A DNA stretch of 22,996 nucleotides from Gammaproteobacteria bacterium UBA2810 (GCA_002351705.1 DEHC01000062.1:1-22996), one strand, 5' to 3'. Numbered from the stretch's first letter, positions 7,791-17,273 are shown. The notes: generated by a model not told the origin, from the letters alone. Made by a program: numbers and translations.

Positions 7791-8051
7791 TCAGACCGTA
7801 ATGTCAACCAGCGTTCCGATCATGTCGCTGTCCGCCTGAAGGACCTTTGCCGAGGCCTTTGCCTCGATCTCGGCCTCCGAAAGCCCGGTGACTCCTGAGA
7901 CAAGGTCACCTTCCCTTCCGGGTGCTCCGGCGGGACGCTCAGTGACGGTCGCGCCGGCAATATCCGCTGCGGCCCTGCCGGCATGGGCAAAGGAATTGCG
8001 CCACCCGTAGACGCCGCTGGCAAAACCGCTGCCAATCGAAGATACTGACAT
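7791..8051 (-). CDS. Small flagellar-rod/hook-like protein, function unknown
   Basis: This 86-residue protein starts MSVSSIGSGFASGVYGW and ends AKVLQADSDMIGTLVDITV. That end resembles the C-terminal helix of flagellar axial proteins such as FlgC, FlgE and FlgG (typically VLKTADEMLGTLL-like). It lacks the body of a rod or hook protein, so it is not a functional copy of one. Small proteins of this kind sit beside SprA-related genes in other gammaproteobacteria, as I recall, but their role is not known to me. The ATG at 8051 has AGGGAG six bases upstream and is preferred to a GTG two codons earlier. It is followed after eight bases by the SprA-related gene. Confidence 0.65.
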   Translation of the reverse strand: MSVSSIGSGFASGVYGWRNSFAHAGRAAADIAGATVTERPAGAPGREGDLVSGVTGLSEAEIEAKASAKVLQADSDMIGTLVDITV

Positions 8052-8187
8052 AGACACTCCCTGATTTTAGATTATTCCCATTACTCTTAATATCAGATGC
8101 AAAGAGACAAATCAAACCGGATCTGCTGAAAATGTGATCAGATACTTGTTTTATTTTTAATCAGCCCGCAGTGCGCCTTTCCGGACG

Positions 8188-8230
8188 GCCGTCTGCCTGT
8201 GCTGTCCCGCCTTCAGGTGCGGCAGACGGC
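8188..8230. repeat. 10-bp inverted repeat in the uvrA upstream region
   Basis: GCCGTCTGCC (8188-8197) and GGCAGACGGC (8221-8230) are exact inverse complements separated by 23 bases. They lie 40-80 bases before the uvrA start and would form a stable stem-loop if transcribed. No T-run follows, so a terminator is unlikely. An operator or leader structure is possible. Confidence 0.5.
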
Positions 8231-8268
8231 ACTGCTGTTCTGTATTAAAATCAGGAAATCGAAAACAA

Positions 8269-11103
8269 ATGAAGCAGCCAATGAACACCATCGAAATCAC
8301 CGGAGCACGCACCCACAACCTGAAGAACATCAGCCTCAGCATTCCCCGCGACAAACTCACGGTCATAACGGGACTCTCCGGCTCCGGCAAGTCATCTCTC
8401 GCGTTCGACACTCTCTACGCCGAGGGGCAGAGGAGATACGTAGAATCGCTCTCCTCCTACGCGAGGCAGTTCCTCGATCTGATGGACAAGCCCGATGTCG
8501 ACAGCATCACCGGCCTTTCACCGGCAATATCGATTGAGCAGAAGTCAACCTCGCACAACCCGCGCTCGACTGTCGGCACCATCACCGAAATCCATGACTA
8601 CCTGAGGCTGCTCTTCGCGAGGGCCGGCGAGCCTGTGTGCCCCACCCACCACATTGTCCTGAAGGCTCAGACTGTGACCGAGATGACCGATGCGGTCCTC
8701 AGGAAGCCTGAGGGGACAAAAATCATGATCCTGGCACCCGTGGTCAGGAACAGGAAGGGAGAGTACAAGGAGCTGCTCTCCGAGCTCTCGCGCCAGGGAT
8801 ATATCCGCGCAATGATTGACGGCGAGCTCTGCGACCTCTCGGATCCTCCTGTGCTGAAGCTCAGGATCAAGCACACCATCGAGGTAGTGGTCGACCGGCT
8901 CCGGGTCCGTCCTGATGCGAGGCAGAGAATCGCCGAGTCATTCGAGACGGCGCTGAAGCTCGCAGACGGCATCGCCTACGCCGCCGAGATGGAGAATCCT
9001 GAAAAGCGCGACGTGTTCTCCGAGAAGTTCTCCTGCCCGGAGTGCGGCTACTCGATAAGCGAGATAGAGCCGCGCCTCTTCTCCTTCAACAACCCGTCAG
9101 GCGCCTGCCCGGAGTGCGGAGGCCTCGGGCAGAAGGAGTTCATTGATCCGAAGAAGGTCCTCCGCGACGCATCGCTCTCAGTCCATGACGGCGCCATCCG
9201 CGGCTGGGATCACCGGAGCGCCTTCGCCTACCAGATGCTTGAGGGCGTCGCGAAGTTCTACGGCTTCAGCCTCGAGGTTCCCTACTCCTCGCTCAGCGAG
9301 GAAAACCGGCAGAGGCTCTGGTACGGCACCGGCACTGACGTCATCGATATACATTACGAGAGCGAGAACGGCAGCTCCCGCGACGTCCACCGCCCCTTTG
9401 AGGGCATCGTCCCCAATATGGAGAGGCGCCTCCGCGAGACCACGTCCAGCTTTGTCCGCCAGGAGCTGATGCGCTACCTGAGCTCGACTGCCTGCGGCAG
9501 CTGCCACGGGACAAGGCTCCGCGAGGAGGCGAGGAACATCTTCATCGACGGGAAGAACCTGCCGGATGTCTCCGCGATGTCAATCAGGAAGGCCTACGAG
9601 TTCTTCAGCAGCCTGAACCTCCCAGGGCAGAGGGGGATAATCGCCGCCCGCATCCTGCAGGAGATCAGGAAGCGCCTCGGCTTCCTGGTCAACGTCGGCC
9701 TCGACTACCTCACGCTCTCGCGCTCCGCCGAGACGCTCTCCGGAGGCGAGTCTCAGAGAATAAGGCTCGCGAGCCAGATCGGGGCGGGGCTTGTCGGCGT
9801 CATGTACGTTCTTGACGAGCCCTCCATCGGGCTCCACCAGAGGGACAACGACAAGCTGATAAAGGCCCTCAAGGATCTCAGGGATCTTGGCAACAGCGTG
9901 ATTGTGGTCGAGCATGACGAGGAGATGATGCGCGAGGCCGACATGCTCGTCGACATCGGCCCGGGTCCCGGCATCCACGGAGGTAAGGTGGTCGCCGCAG
10001 GGACACCGGAGGAAATCATGAAGACTCCCGGCTCGATAACCGGCGACTACCTTGCGGGGAGGAGGAAAATCGAAACCCCCGTGAGGCACAGGCCGGAGAA
10101 GGACTGGCTCAGGCTTTACGGCGCGTCAGGGAACAACCTCAAGTCAGTGGATCTCGCCATCCCGGAAGGGCTTTTCACCTGCGTCACCGGAGTCTCCGGC
10201 TCAGGGAAGTCCACCCTCATCAACGAGACGCTCTACAAGATCGCCTCGGAGAAGCTCAACGGCGCCATCAATGAGATGCCGCTTACCTACGGGAGGATCG
10301 AGGGCCTCGAGCTCTTCGACAAGGTCATAGACATCAACCAGAACCCGATAGGCCGCACGCCGAGATCGAACCCCGCGACCTACACCGGGCTCTTCACCGA
10401 GGTGAGGGAGCTCTTCGCGAGCGTTCCGGAGTCAAGGGCGAGAGGCTACGGCCCGGGGAGGTTCTCCTTCAACGTGAAGGGCGGACGCTGCGAGGCCTGC
10501 CAGGGCGACGGCGTTATAAAGGTCGAGATGAACTTCCTTCCCGATGTCTACGTCCCATGCGAGATCTGCCACGGACAGCGCTACAACCGGGAAACCCTGG
10601 AGATTAAATACAAGGGGAAGAACATCAGCGAGGTCCTCCACATGACCGTGGAGGAGGCGCTGGAGTTCTTCTCCGCGGTTCCGGGACTCAAGAAAAAGCT
10701 GCAGACCCTCTGCGACGTCGGCATGTCCTATGTCGAGCTCGGGCAGTCGGCAACAACCTTCTCTGGAGGCGAGGCGCAGCGCATCAAGCTCGCGACCGAG
10801 CTTGCGAGGGCCAGCACCGGAAGGACGCTCTACATACTAGACGAGCCCACGACCGGACTCCACTTCGAGGACATCAGGCTGCTCCTCAGCGTTCTCATGA
10901 GACTCCGCGACGCCGGCAACACCGTGATTGTCATCGAGCACAACCTCGATGTCATCAAGACCGCTGACTGGATAGTCGATCTCGGTCCTGAGGGCGGGGA
11001 GCGCGGAGGGACGATAGTGACCGAGGGTGTGCCGGAGGATGTGGCACGCTGTGAGAAATCATATACGGCAAAGTACCTGAGAAGTGTCCTGAAAAATGGC
11101 TGA
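8269..11103 (+). CDS. uvrA: UvrABC excinuclease subunit A
   Basis: UvrA is the ABC-family ATPase that detects DNA damage in nucleotide excision repair and loads UvrB. The 944 residues match E. coli UvrA (940) end to end. The first Walker A is GLSGSGKS (35-42) and the second is GVSGSGKS near residue 645. Two ABC signatures (LSGGESQRIRLA and FSGGEAQRIKLA) and paired-cysteine zinc modules (CPECGYS/CPECGGLG and CEACQGDG/CEICHGQ) are present. The 8269 start has AGGAAA ten bases upstream. An ATG at 8281 would match the E. coli N-terminus more exactly. No good LexA box was found upstream, in contrast to the SOS-regulated E. coli gene. Confidence 0.98.
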   Translation: MKQPMNTIEITGARTHNLKNISLSIPRDKLTVITGLSGSGKSSLAFDTLYAEGQRRYVESLSSYARQFLDLMDKPDVDSITGLSPAISIEQKSTSHNPRSTVGTITEIHDYLRLLFARAGEPVCPTHHIVLKAQTVTEMTDAVLRKPEGTKIMILAPVVRNRKGEYKELLSELSRQGYIRAMIDGELCDLSDPPVLKLRIKHTIEVVVDRLRVRPDARQRIAESFETALKLADGIAYAAEMENPEKRDVFSEKFSCPECGYSISEIEPRLFSFNNPSGACPECGGLGQKEFIDPKKVLRDASLSVHDGAIRGWDHRSAFAYQMLEGVAKFYGFSLEVPYSSLSEENRQRLWYGTGTDVIDIHYESENGSSRDVHRPFEGIVPNMERRLRETTSSFVRQELMRYLSSTACGSCHGTRLREEARNIFIDGKNLPDVSAMSIRKAYEFFSSLNLPGQRGIIAARILQEIRKRLGFLVNVGLDYLTLSRSAETLSGGESQRIRLASQIGAGLVGVMYVLDEPSIGLHQRDNDKLIKALKDLRDLGNSVIVVEHDEEMMREADMLVDIGPGPGIHGGKVVAAGTPEEIMKTPGSITGDYLAGRRKIETPVRHRPEKDWLRLYGASGNNLKSVDLAIPEGLFTCVTGVSGSGKSTLINETLYKIASEKLNGAINEMPLTYGRIEGLELFDKVIDINQNPIGRTPRSNPATYTGLFTEVRELFASVPESRARGYGPGRFSFNVKGGRCEACQGDGVIKVEMNFLPDVYVPCEICHGQRYNRETLEIKYKGKNISEVLHMTVEEALEFFSAVPGLKKKLQTLCDVGMSYVELGQSATTFSGGEAQRIKLATELARASTGRTLYILDEPTTGLHFEDIRLLLSVLMRLRDAGNTVIVIEHNLDVIKTADWIVDLGPEGGERGGTIVTEGVPEDVARCEKSYTAKYLRSVLKNG

Positions 11104-11216
11104 TACAAACACAATTGCGCCGGACGTCTGTAAAAGAATGTATCATAGCTCACAGATGTCCCAGAAAATCAAGCTGCGGAAAACTGTCCGCTGCGTTTAC
11201 CGGAGAGGATAAGCAA

Positions 11217-11624
11217 ATGCCCCAGAAACTTAAGGAATCTGAAATCAAGAAGTATTTCTATGCCGACGCTGACACGCGGTATGACTATTTTCACAAGATG
11301 GTTGTCGAGGAGCTGCAGTTCTGGACATTGAAGTCATCTGACGGCACCAGCCTCCTCTTCCTCGGAGGAGAGAACGAGCCGGATGCCATCCCTGCATGGA
11401 GCAACCCTGCGTTTGCCGAGCGCTATGCCGAGAAGTCACAGCTCACCGGCTATGTTCCGTTCGAGATCTCCGTCGCCAAGTGGATTGAGGTCTGGCAGGA
11501 GAAGCTCACGGGAAGCGGAGTCGAGATCTGCATTTTCCCTGTCCCGGAGAAGGACGCTGTGACCTTAAGCGTCGAGGAGTTCTCGGATCTGATCAAGTCG
11601 CAGCCCAAGGTAGTCAGAAAATAA
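11217..11624 (+). CDS. DUF2750 family protein
   Basis: This small, probably cytoplasmic protein of 135 residues has no signal peptide or membrane segment. The pattern RYDYFHKMVVEELQFWTL, then a central IPAWSNPAFAERYA, then the tail IFPVPEKDAVTLSVEEF matches the DUF2750 family as I know it. No function is established for that family. The ATG at 11217 follows a clear GGAGAGGA Shine-Dalgarno seven bases upstream. An upstream in-frame ATG at 11115 would add a Cys/Arg-rich stretch unlike the family and is rejected. It stands alone between uvrA and a convergent chemoreceptor gene. Confidence 0.75.
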   Translation: MPQKLKESEIKKYFYADADTRYDYFHKMVVEELQFWTLKSSDGTSLLFLGGENEPDAIPAWSNPAFAERYAEKSQLTGYVPFEISVAKWIEVWQEKLTGSGVEICIFPVPEKDAVTLSVEEFSDLIKSQPKVVRK

Positions 11625-11652
11625 CGGGACTGTCATCTCTTTAAAAACAGAA

Positions 11653-11676
11653 AGGGCGGAATATCTGCTCCGCCCT
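11653..11676 (-). terminator. Hairpin terminator after the chemoreceptor gene, possibly bidirectional
   Basis: AGGGCGGA and TCCGCCCT make a perfect 8-bp stem with an 8-base loop. Reading leftwards, the stem is followed by CTTTCTGTTTTT, a fair U-tract for the chemoreceptor transcript. Rightwards there is only CCCTTTCC, so service to the DUF2750 gene is possible but weaker. A second small hairpin (CATGCC/GGCATG, 11684-11699) lies between this and the chemoreceptor stop codon. Confidence 0.7.
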
Positions 11677-11709
11677 CCCTTTCCATGCCGCCCGGCATGT
11701 CTCTCCGGA

Positions 11710-13242
11710 TCAGTTTCCGGCAGCCTCAACGGAAATGCTGCTGAAGCCCTCTACTGACTTGTCAGCGCTCCTCGCGTAGTCAACGATGGTCTGAACCGAG
11801 CTGCTGATGTTCTGGATATTCTGGGAGACCTCGGCAGTAGCCGCAGTCTGCTGGTTTACGGCCTCGGCAATCTGGCTGATCTGGTCATTGACCTCGGCAA
11901 TCTTCGTTACCACATTGTCAAGGTTCTGCTCGACAAGCTCTGCCTGGGAGGCGACAGTCTGCATCTCCTCGACGCTCTCGCCCATCGAGGCGGTGGCGTC
12001 CTGCGCGCCCTGCTGCACTTCCTTGATCATCTCATCAATCTCGCGGGTCGACTTGTCGGTCCTTCCGGCAAGGGCGCGGACCTCATCGGCAACGACCGCG
12101 AAGCCCCTGCCCTGCTCTCCGGCCCTTGCTGCCTCGATTGCGGCGTTGAGCGCAAGAAGGTTGGTCTGGGCTGCGATTTCCTGAATGGTGGTGACAACGC
12201 TTCCGATCTTCTGGATCTTCGCGCTGAGCTCGGTTACCGCATCGGCATCAGCCTTGGTCCTCTCGCTGTGGTGGCGGATGCCGGCGACAGTTGAGCGGAC
12301 AACCTCCATGCTCTTGGTAGCGGAGTTCTTGGTCTCGCCTGAGCTCTTGGCTGCCGCGTTGCAGTTGTCGGAAATGTTGCTGGTGGTGGAGGTCATCTCC
12401 TCGCTCGCTGCTGCCACGGTGTCTGCCTGGGCGTGGACGCTGTCGGTAACGGTGACAATCGATGCGACCTGGCTCCTGCAGGCCTCGGAGAGCTCCGCAA
12501 TGCGCTTCCCGAAATCAGCCGCGGACTTCCTGCTGTCGACGATCCCCGAGGCATACGAGGCAAACGATCCGGCAAGCGCGTCAAGCTCATCATGCGCGCT
12601 GCTCTCAGGCACCCCGGCAGAGCTGCCGCTGGCTGCGGATTTTATGCTCTCCTCAAGCTTCCTGATGCGCTTCACGAGCCCGCCCGCGAGGATAACCGAG
12701 GAAAGCCAGGAGACCAGGAGCATGAGGACGGAGAATCCGGCGAACCACCAGATGAAGGAAACCGATGAGGCGTCCTTCCTGAGCGCAGCAATCCGCTCTG
12801 ATGATGAGACCCGGCCCAGGGCCTCGTCGATTTTGGCAGACTCGCTGTCAAGTGCGGCGGTGACTGAATCTGCCGCAGCGGCATCGCCGTCACGGAGGGC
12901 CGGATAGAGGGACTTTGAGACAAGATGATCGTACTTGTCAGCAGAATCAGAGAGGATCTGGCTCCTCCCTGCGGCCGATGACTTGAACTGCGCGGAGAAT
13001 TTCGCAAAGTCAGCCGCGGCCCTGTCAGCCTCCTCCTGGCTTCTCGCTCCGTAGAGCCTCATGGCGGAGGCCCTGGCGCCTGACCAGGCTGCAGAGAGCT
13101 GCACTGCCCTCTCATACTCGCCGGCAAGAGATTCAGTGATACAGCCCTTTGACGCGCCGCCGGCGCAGACAAAGGCGCCGCCGGCAAGAGAGACTGCCGA
13201 AAGCGCGAGGAAAGTCAGACAAAATTTTCTGCCTATGTTCAT
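11710..13242 (-). CDS. Methyl-accepting chemotaxis protein
   Basis: This is an inner-membrane chemoreceptor signalling through CheW and CheA. The 510 residues contain a first membrane helix (about 8-29), a mostly helical Ala/Ser/Asp-rich periplasmic sensor of four-helix-bundle type (about 30-165), and a second membrane helix (about 168-192). A HAMP-like linker and the conserved cytoplasmic hairpin follow; the hairpin tip contains IEAARAGEQGRGFAVVADEVR. The C-terminus (VEAAGN) lacks the CheR-docking pentapeptide of the Tar/Tsr type. The ligand cannot be predicted. Its presence implies a motile cell, yet no flagellar operon is in the window. The Shine-Dalgarno is weak and no sigma-28 promoter was recognised. 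Confidence 0.95.
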   Translation of the reverse strand: MNIGRKFCLTFLALSAVSLAGGAFVCAGGASKGCITESLAGEYERAVQLSAAWSGARASAMRLYGARSQEEADRAAADFAKFSAQFKSSAAGRSQILSDSADKYDHLVSKSLYPALRDGDAAAADSVTAALDSESAKIDEALGRVSSSERIAALRKDASSVSFIWWFAGFSVLMLLVSWLSSVILAGGLVKRIRKLEESIKSAASGSSAGVPESSAHDELDALAGSFASYASGIVDSRKSAADFGKRIAELSEACRSQVASIVTVTDSVHAQADTVAAASEEMTSTTSNISDNCNAAAKSSGETKNSATKSMEVVRSTVAGIRHHSERTKADADAVTELSAKIQKIGSVVTTIQEIAAQTNLLALNAAIEAARAGEQGRGFAVVADEVRALAGRTDKSTREIDEMIKEVQQGAQDATASMGESVEEMQTVASQAELVEQNLDNVVTKIAEVNDQISQIAEAVNQQTAATAEVSQNIQNISSSVQTIVDYARSADKSVEGFSSISVEAAGN

Positions 13243-13462
13243 AAGCCGTTCCGCCGGCGCAGCGCGCCGCCCCTAGTTTTGACAATGAAAAAGCCGGCCG
13301 CAGATCGGGAAACAGTGAGGAGCACCTCTGATGGATACAATCCTGATTTCGGACGACTGGCAGGCACCGGACAACCTTTTTGGATTTTACAATATCAGTA
13401 TGAGAAAAGAGACATTTTTACACTGAAAAGCCCACACGCATAGCATTATTCACGCAAAAGGA

Positions 13463-13484
13463 TCCGGCCCCGGGAAAAGCCGGA
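13463..13484 (-). terminator. Possible terminator of metH
   Basis: On the minus strand TCCGGC and GCCGGA form a 6-bp stem around a 10-base loop, followed within two bases by a short CCTTTTG run. It lies about 30 bases after the metH stop codon. The stem and T-run are modest, so confidence is limited. Confidence 0.4.
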
Positions 13485-13511
13485 ATCAGCTGTTCAAAGT
13501 TTCACCAGGAA

Positions 13512-16500
13512 TCAGTCCCTGTTGTATCCGAGAACAGGCTCAAGCTCCTTCTCCGCCTCCTCCTCAGAGACGCCGTTCCTTGCGGCATAGTCCTCTAGCT
13601 GATCGCGCCCGATCTTCCCGACGCTGAAATACTTTGAGCCGGGGTGCGAGAAATAGAACCCCGACACCGAGGCGACCGGCCACATGGCCCCGGTCTCGGT
13701 AAGCTTTATGCCGGTGCGCTCCTCCACATCCAGTATGTGCCAGATGTGCCTTTTCAGGCTGTGGTTCGGGCAGGGCGGATAGCCGGGCGCAGGCCTTATG
13801 CCGCGGTATTTCCCGGAAAGGAGATCATCAGCTGATATACTCCCCTCGGCCTCATAGCCCCAGAGCCTCTCCCGGACCTCCCGGTGGAGATACTCGGAGA
13901 AGGCCTCGGTCAGGCGGTCGCACACGGCGCGCGTGAGGATGGCGCCGTACTCATTGCTGTCAGCCTTGTAATTCTTCACAATCTCATCCGAGCCGAACCC
14001 GGCGGAAAGGGCAAAGACTCCTATCCAGTCCCTTGCCCCGGATGACTCGGGGGCAATGAAGTCAGAAAGCGAGCAGCACTCCTCCCGGTCATGCTGCTGC
14101 CGGAGCATTGAGAAGAGCTCGGTGCCGCCATCATCCGTCTCCGCGATGATGTCGTCACCCCTCGAGAATGCCCTGAAGAGCCCGACCACGGCCCTTGCCG
14201 CGATGGTGCCCTTCTCCTCCGCCTCCTTAAGGAACGCATCAGCGTCCTTCATCAGCTTCTCCGCCTCTGTACCGAACTCCTCGCTCCTAAGGATGTCGGG
14301 ATACTTTCCCTTGAGCCCCCAGATGGAGAAGAACGGAGTCCAGTCGATGTAGCGCCTGAGCTTCGCGATTGAGACGTTGCGGTAGACCGTGATGCCCGCG
14401 ACCTTCGGCTGTGCCGGAGCGCAGTCCCCGTAAAAGGAGAGGGCTGGAGCCCGGCTCCGCGCCTCCCCGATCGGAAGGAGCTTCCTCGAGGAATTGGCCT
14501 CGGCAAACTGCCTCCTGTCCTCCTCCTGCTGCTCGCGGAGCTCCTTGATGTAGCCCTCGCTCAGATCCTCCGACACCAGCTTCTGCGCCACGCCGATTAC
14601 GCGGCTTGCGTTCGCCGTATAGGCGACCGGCCCGCTGTACACGGGCGCGATCTTGACCGCGGTGTGGATCCTTGAGGTCGTGGCTCCGCCGATCATCAGC
14701 GGGATCTTAAAGCCTCTCCTCTCCATCTCGGAGGCGACATGGACCATCTCGTCGAGCGAGGGGGTGATGAGCCCCGAGAGCGCGACGATGTCGGCATGCT
14801 CCTTCTCGGCCGTATCAAGTATCTTGTCGCAGGGCACCATCACCCCGAGATCGATGACCTCGAAGCCGTTGCACTGGAAGACTATCGAGACGATGTTCTT
14901 CCCGATGTCATGGACATCGCCCTTCACCGTCGCGATGACGACCTTCCCTGCGCTGTGGCCGCTTCCGGACATTCCGGAAATGAACGGCTCCAGGTAGGCG
15001 ACGGCCTTCTTCATTACCCTCGCGGACTTCACGACCTGCGGCAGGAACATCTTGCCGGAGCCGAAGAGGTCTCCCACGATGTCCATGCCGTGCATGAGGG
15101 GCCCCTCGATGACCTTTATCGGGGAGCCGAGCTGCTGCCTTGCCTCCTCTGTGTCAGCGTCGATGAAGTCGGTGATGCCCTTCACCATCGCGTAGGAGAG
15201 ACGCTCCTCAACGGCCTGCTCGCGCCATTTGAGATCAGGCTTCTCCTCGGCTGCGCTCTTTCCGGCGCCGCGGTACTTCTCCGCGATCTCAAGGAGCCGG
15301 TCAGTCGCGTCAGGTCGGGTGTTGAGGATGACATCCTCAACCCTCTCGCGGAGCTCCGCCGGCAGATCATCGTAGACGGCAAGCTGCCCCGCGTTGACAA
15401 TTCCCATGTCCATGCCGTTCTTTATGGCATGGTAGAGGAACACCGAGTGGATGGCCTCCCTCACCGGGTTGTTGCCGCGGAAGGAGAACGAGACGTTGGA
15501 GACGCCTCCGGAGATCAGGGCATGCGGGAGGGTCCTCTTGATCTCGGCAACTGCGTCGATGAAGTCCTTGGCGTAGTTGTTGTGCTCGGCTATTCCGGTC
15601 GCGACGGCGAAGATGTTCGGATCGAAGATGATGTCCTCGGCCGGGAAGCCGATGGAGAGGAGCAGGTTGTAGGCCCTCGTGCAGATCGAGATCTTCCTCT
15701 CGTAGGTGTCGGCCTGCCCGGTCTCGTCAAAGGCCATGACCACTGCCGCTGCACCGAACCTCCTGAGCGTTTTCGCGTGGTCAAGGAACTTCTCCTCGCC
15801 CTCCTTCATCGAGATGGAGTTGACGATGCACTTGCCCTGCACGCACTTGAGCCCCGCGACAACGGTGCCCCAGCGCGACGAGTCGATCATCACCGGAACC
15901 TTCGCGATCTCAGGCTCCGCCGCGATGAGGTTGAGGAACCTGGTCATGCACTTCTCGGAGTCAAGCATGCCCTCGTCCATGTTGACGTCGATAATCTGCG
16001 CGCCGCCCTCAACCTGCTGCCGCGCGACGCTTATCGCCTCGTCATACTTCTCCTCCTTGATGAGGCGCCTGAACTTCGCCGAGCCGGTGACGTTGGTCCT
16101 CTCGCCGACGTTCATGAAAAGCGAGTCATCGGTGATGTTGAGCGGCTCAAGCCCGGAGAGGCGGCATGCGGCCTCATGAACGTGCGGCACGCGCGGCGCC
16201 ATCCCCGCGACTGCCTCGGCCTCTGCCCTGATGTGATCAGGCGTCGTGCCGCAGCAGCCTCCGACGATGTTCACGAGCCCCGAGGCGGCCCATTCCCTGA
16301 TGTAGCTGCCCATTTCCTCAGGAGTGAGATCGTACCCGCCCATGGCGTTCGGGAGCCCGGCGTTCGGATGGACCGAGATGAAATAGTCCGAGACCTCGGC
16401 GAGCTCCTCAAGATGGGGTCTGAGCTCACGGGGGCCGAGCGCGCAGTTGAGACCGAAGGAGAGCGGCTCCGCGTGCCTGAGCGAGTTGTAGAAGGCCTCG

Positions 16501-17198
16501 GTGGTCTGCCCGGAGAGCGTCCTTCCCGATGCGTCGGTGATTGTTCCCGAGATCATCACGGGAACTCTGACCTTAAGCTCGTCCTCGACCTGCTCGACTG
16601 CATATACCGCGGCCTTCGCGTTCAGCGTGTCGAAGATGGTCTCAATCATGAGGATATCGGCGCCTCCTTTGAGGAGCGCCCTCGCCTCCTCGGCGTAGCC
16701 CTCCGCAAGCTCGTCAAAGGTGACGTTGCGCGCGCCCGGATCCTGCACGTCAGGAGAAATCGAGGCGGTGCGTCCGGTAGGCCCCAGAATGCCGGCGACA
16801 AAGCGGGGCTTCCCAGGATTTGCGGCAGTGGCTTTGTCAGCCTCGGCACGGGCAAGAGCTGCCGCACTGAATGCGACCTCTGACGCACGGTCAGAGAGGC
16901 CGTAGGCGCTGAGTCCTATCCTCGTTGCGCTGAACGAGTTGCACTCGATGATGTCGGCGCCGGCCTCAAGATAGCGCCGGTGGATATCGCTGATGACATC
17001 CGGCCTCGTGAGGCAGAGGACATCGTTGCAGCCCTTGAGGTCGACAAGGGACGAGACGAACTCCTTCCCCCTCCACTCGCGCTCGCTGATGCCGTAGCTC
17101 TGCACCATCGTGCCCATGGCTCCGTCAAGGATCATGATGCGCTTTTTGAGGATTTCCCGGAGAGCGGTGAATGACTTTGTTTCAGGATAGAGAGGCAT
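13512..17198 (-). CDS. metH: Cobalamin-dependent methionine synthase
   Basis: MetH transfers a methyl group from methyltetrahydrofolate via cobalamin to homocysteine, the last step of methionine synthesis. The 1228 residues (E. coli 1227) carry all modules in order. The homocysteine domain has zinc cysteines Cys252, Cys315 and Cys316 (GGCCGTTP). The pterin-binding domain includes NVGERTNVTGSAKF. The cobalamin domain has the DVHDIGKN ligand motif near residue 757. The C-terminal reactivation domain contains RPAPGYPPCP. No canonical Shine-Dalgarno precedes the ATG. The gene follows metA in the same direction, but a strong terminator lies between them, so metH probably has its own promoter. B12 must be made or imported. 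Confidence 0.98.
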   Translation of the reverse strand: MPLYPETKSFTALREILKKRIMILDGAMGTMVQSYGISEREWRGKEFVSSLVDLKGCNDVLCLTRPDVISDIHRRYLEAGADIIECNSFSATRIGLSAYGLSDRASEVAFSAAALARAEADKATAANPGKPRFVAGILGPTGRTASISPDVQDPGARNVTFDELAEGYAEEARALLKGGADILMIETIFDTLNAKAAVYAVEQVEDELKVRVPVMISGTITDASGRTLSGQTTEAFYNSLRHAEPLSFGLNCALGPRELRPHLEELAEVSDYFISVHPNAGLPNAMGGYDLTPEEMGSYIREWAASGLVNIVGGCCGTTPDHIRAEAEAVAGMAPRVPHVHEAACRLSGLEPLNITDDSLFMNVGERTNVTGSAKFRRLIKEEKYDEAISVARQQVEGGAQIIDVNMDEGMLDSEKCMTRFLNLIAAEPEIAKVPVMIDSSRWGTVVAGLKCVQGKCIVNSISMKEGEEKFLDHAKTLRRFGAAAVVMAFDETGQADTYERKISICTRAYNLLLSIGFPAEDIIFDPNIFAVATGIAEHNNYAKDFIDAVAEIKRTLPHALISGGVSNVSFSFRGNNPVREAIHSVFLYHAIKNGMDMGIVNAGQLAVYDDLPAELRERVEDVILNTRPDATDRLLEIAEKYRGAGKSAAEEKPDLKWREQAVEERLSYAMVKGITDFIDADTEEARQQLGSPIKVIEGPLMHGMDIVGDLFGSGKMFLPQVVKSARVMKKAVAYLEPFISGMSGSGHSAGKVVIATVKGDVHDIGKNIVSIVFQCNGFEVIDLGVMVPCDKILDTAEKEHADIVALSGLITPSLDEMVHVASEMERRGFKIPLMIGGATTSRIHTAVKIAPVYSGPVAYTANASRVIGVAQKLVSEDLSEGYIKELREQQEEDRRQFAEANSSRKLLPIGEARSRAPALSFYGDCAPAQPKVAGITVYRNVSIAKLRRYIDWTPFFSIWGLKGKYPDILRSEEFGTEAEKLMKDADAFLKEAEEKGTIAARAVVGLFRAFSRGDDIIAETDDGGTELFSMLRQQHDREECCSLSDFIAPESSGARDWIGVFALSAGFGSDEIVKNYKADSNEYGAILTRAVCDRLTEAFSEYLHREVRERLWGYEAEGSISADDLLSGKYRGIRPAPGYPPCPNHSLKRHIWHILDVEERTGIKLTETGAMWPVASVSGFYFSHPGSKYFSVGKIGRDQLEDYAARNGVSEEEAEKELEPVLGYNRD

Positions 17199-17235
17199 AG
17201 GCAGCAGAGCCGCAGCGCGGCTTCCTCAGGGTTAT

Positions 17236-17264
17236 GGCAGCGGTTCCATCGCGGAGCCGCTGCC
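17236..17264. other. Long hairpin in the metH leader
   Basis: GGCAGCGG (17236-17243) and CCGCTGCC (17257-17264) pair perfectly, and an inner TCC/GGA pair extends the stem. It sits about 40 bases upstream of the metH start and would fold in its leader RNA. In the rightward direction it is followed by GTTTTATAAAATT, but no rightward gene precedes it. A TATAAA on the minus strand just upstream could be a -10 element for metH, though no -35 is evident. Confidence 0.45.
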
Positions 17265-17273
17265 GTTTTATAA

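Noticed and set aside
8240..8255. LexA (SOS) box before uvrA
   Set aside because: CTGTATTAAAATCAGG keeps the left CTGT but not the right ACAG half, so it falls short of a usable operator by eye.
13243..13511. Sigma-28 flagellar promoter or small gene in the gap between metH and the chemoreceptor
   Set aside because: No TAAA-N15-GCCGATAA-like pair and no coding frame with a Shine-Dalgarno was found. Only the weak metH terminator is supportable.
14739..16883. Very long (714-codon) open frame opposite metH
   Set aside because: It lies wholly antisense to metH, which is full length and conserved throughout. The long frame is a by-product of GC-rich codon bias and its His/Asp/Leu/Gly-rich composition is not protein-like.
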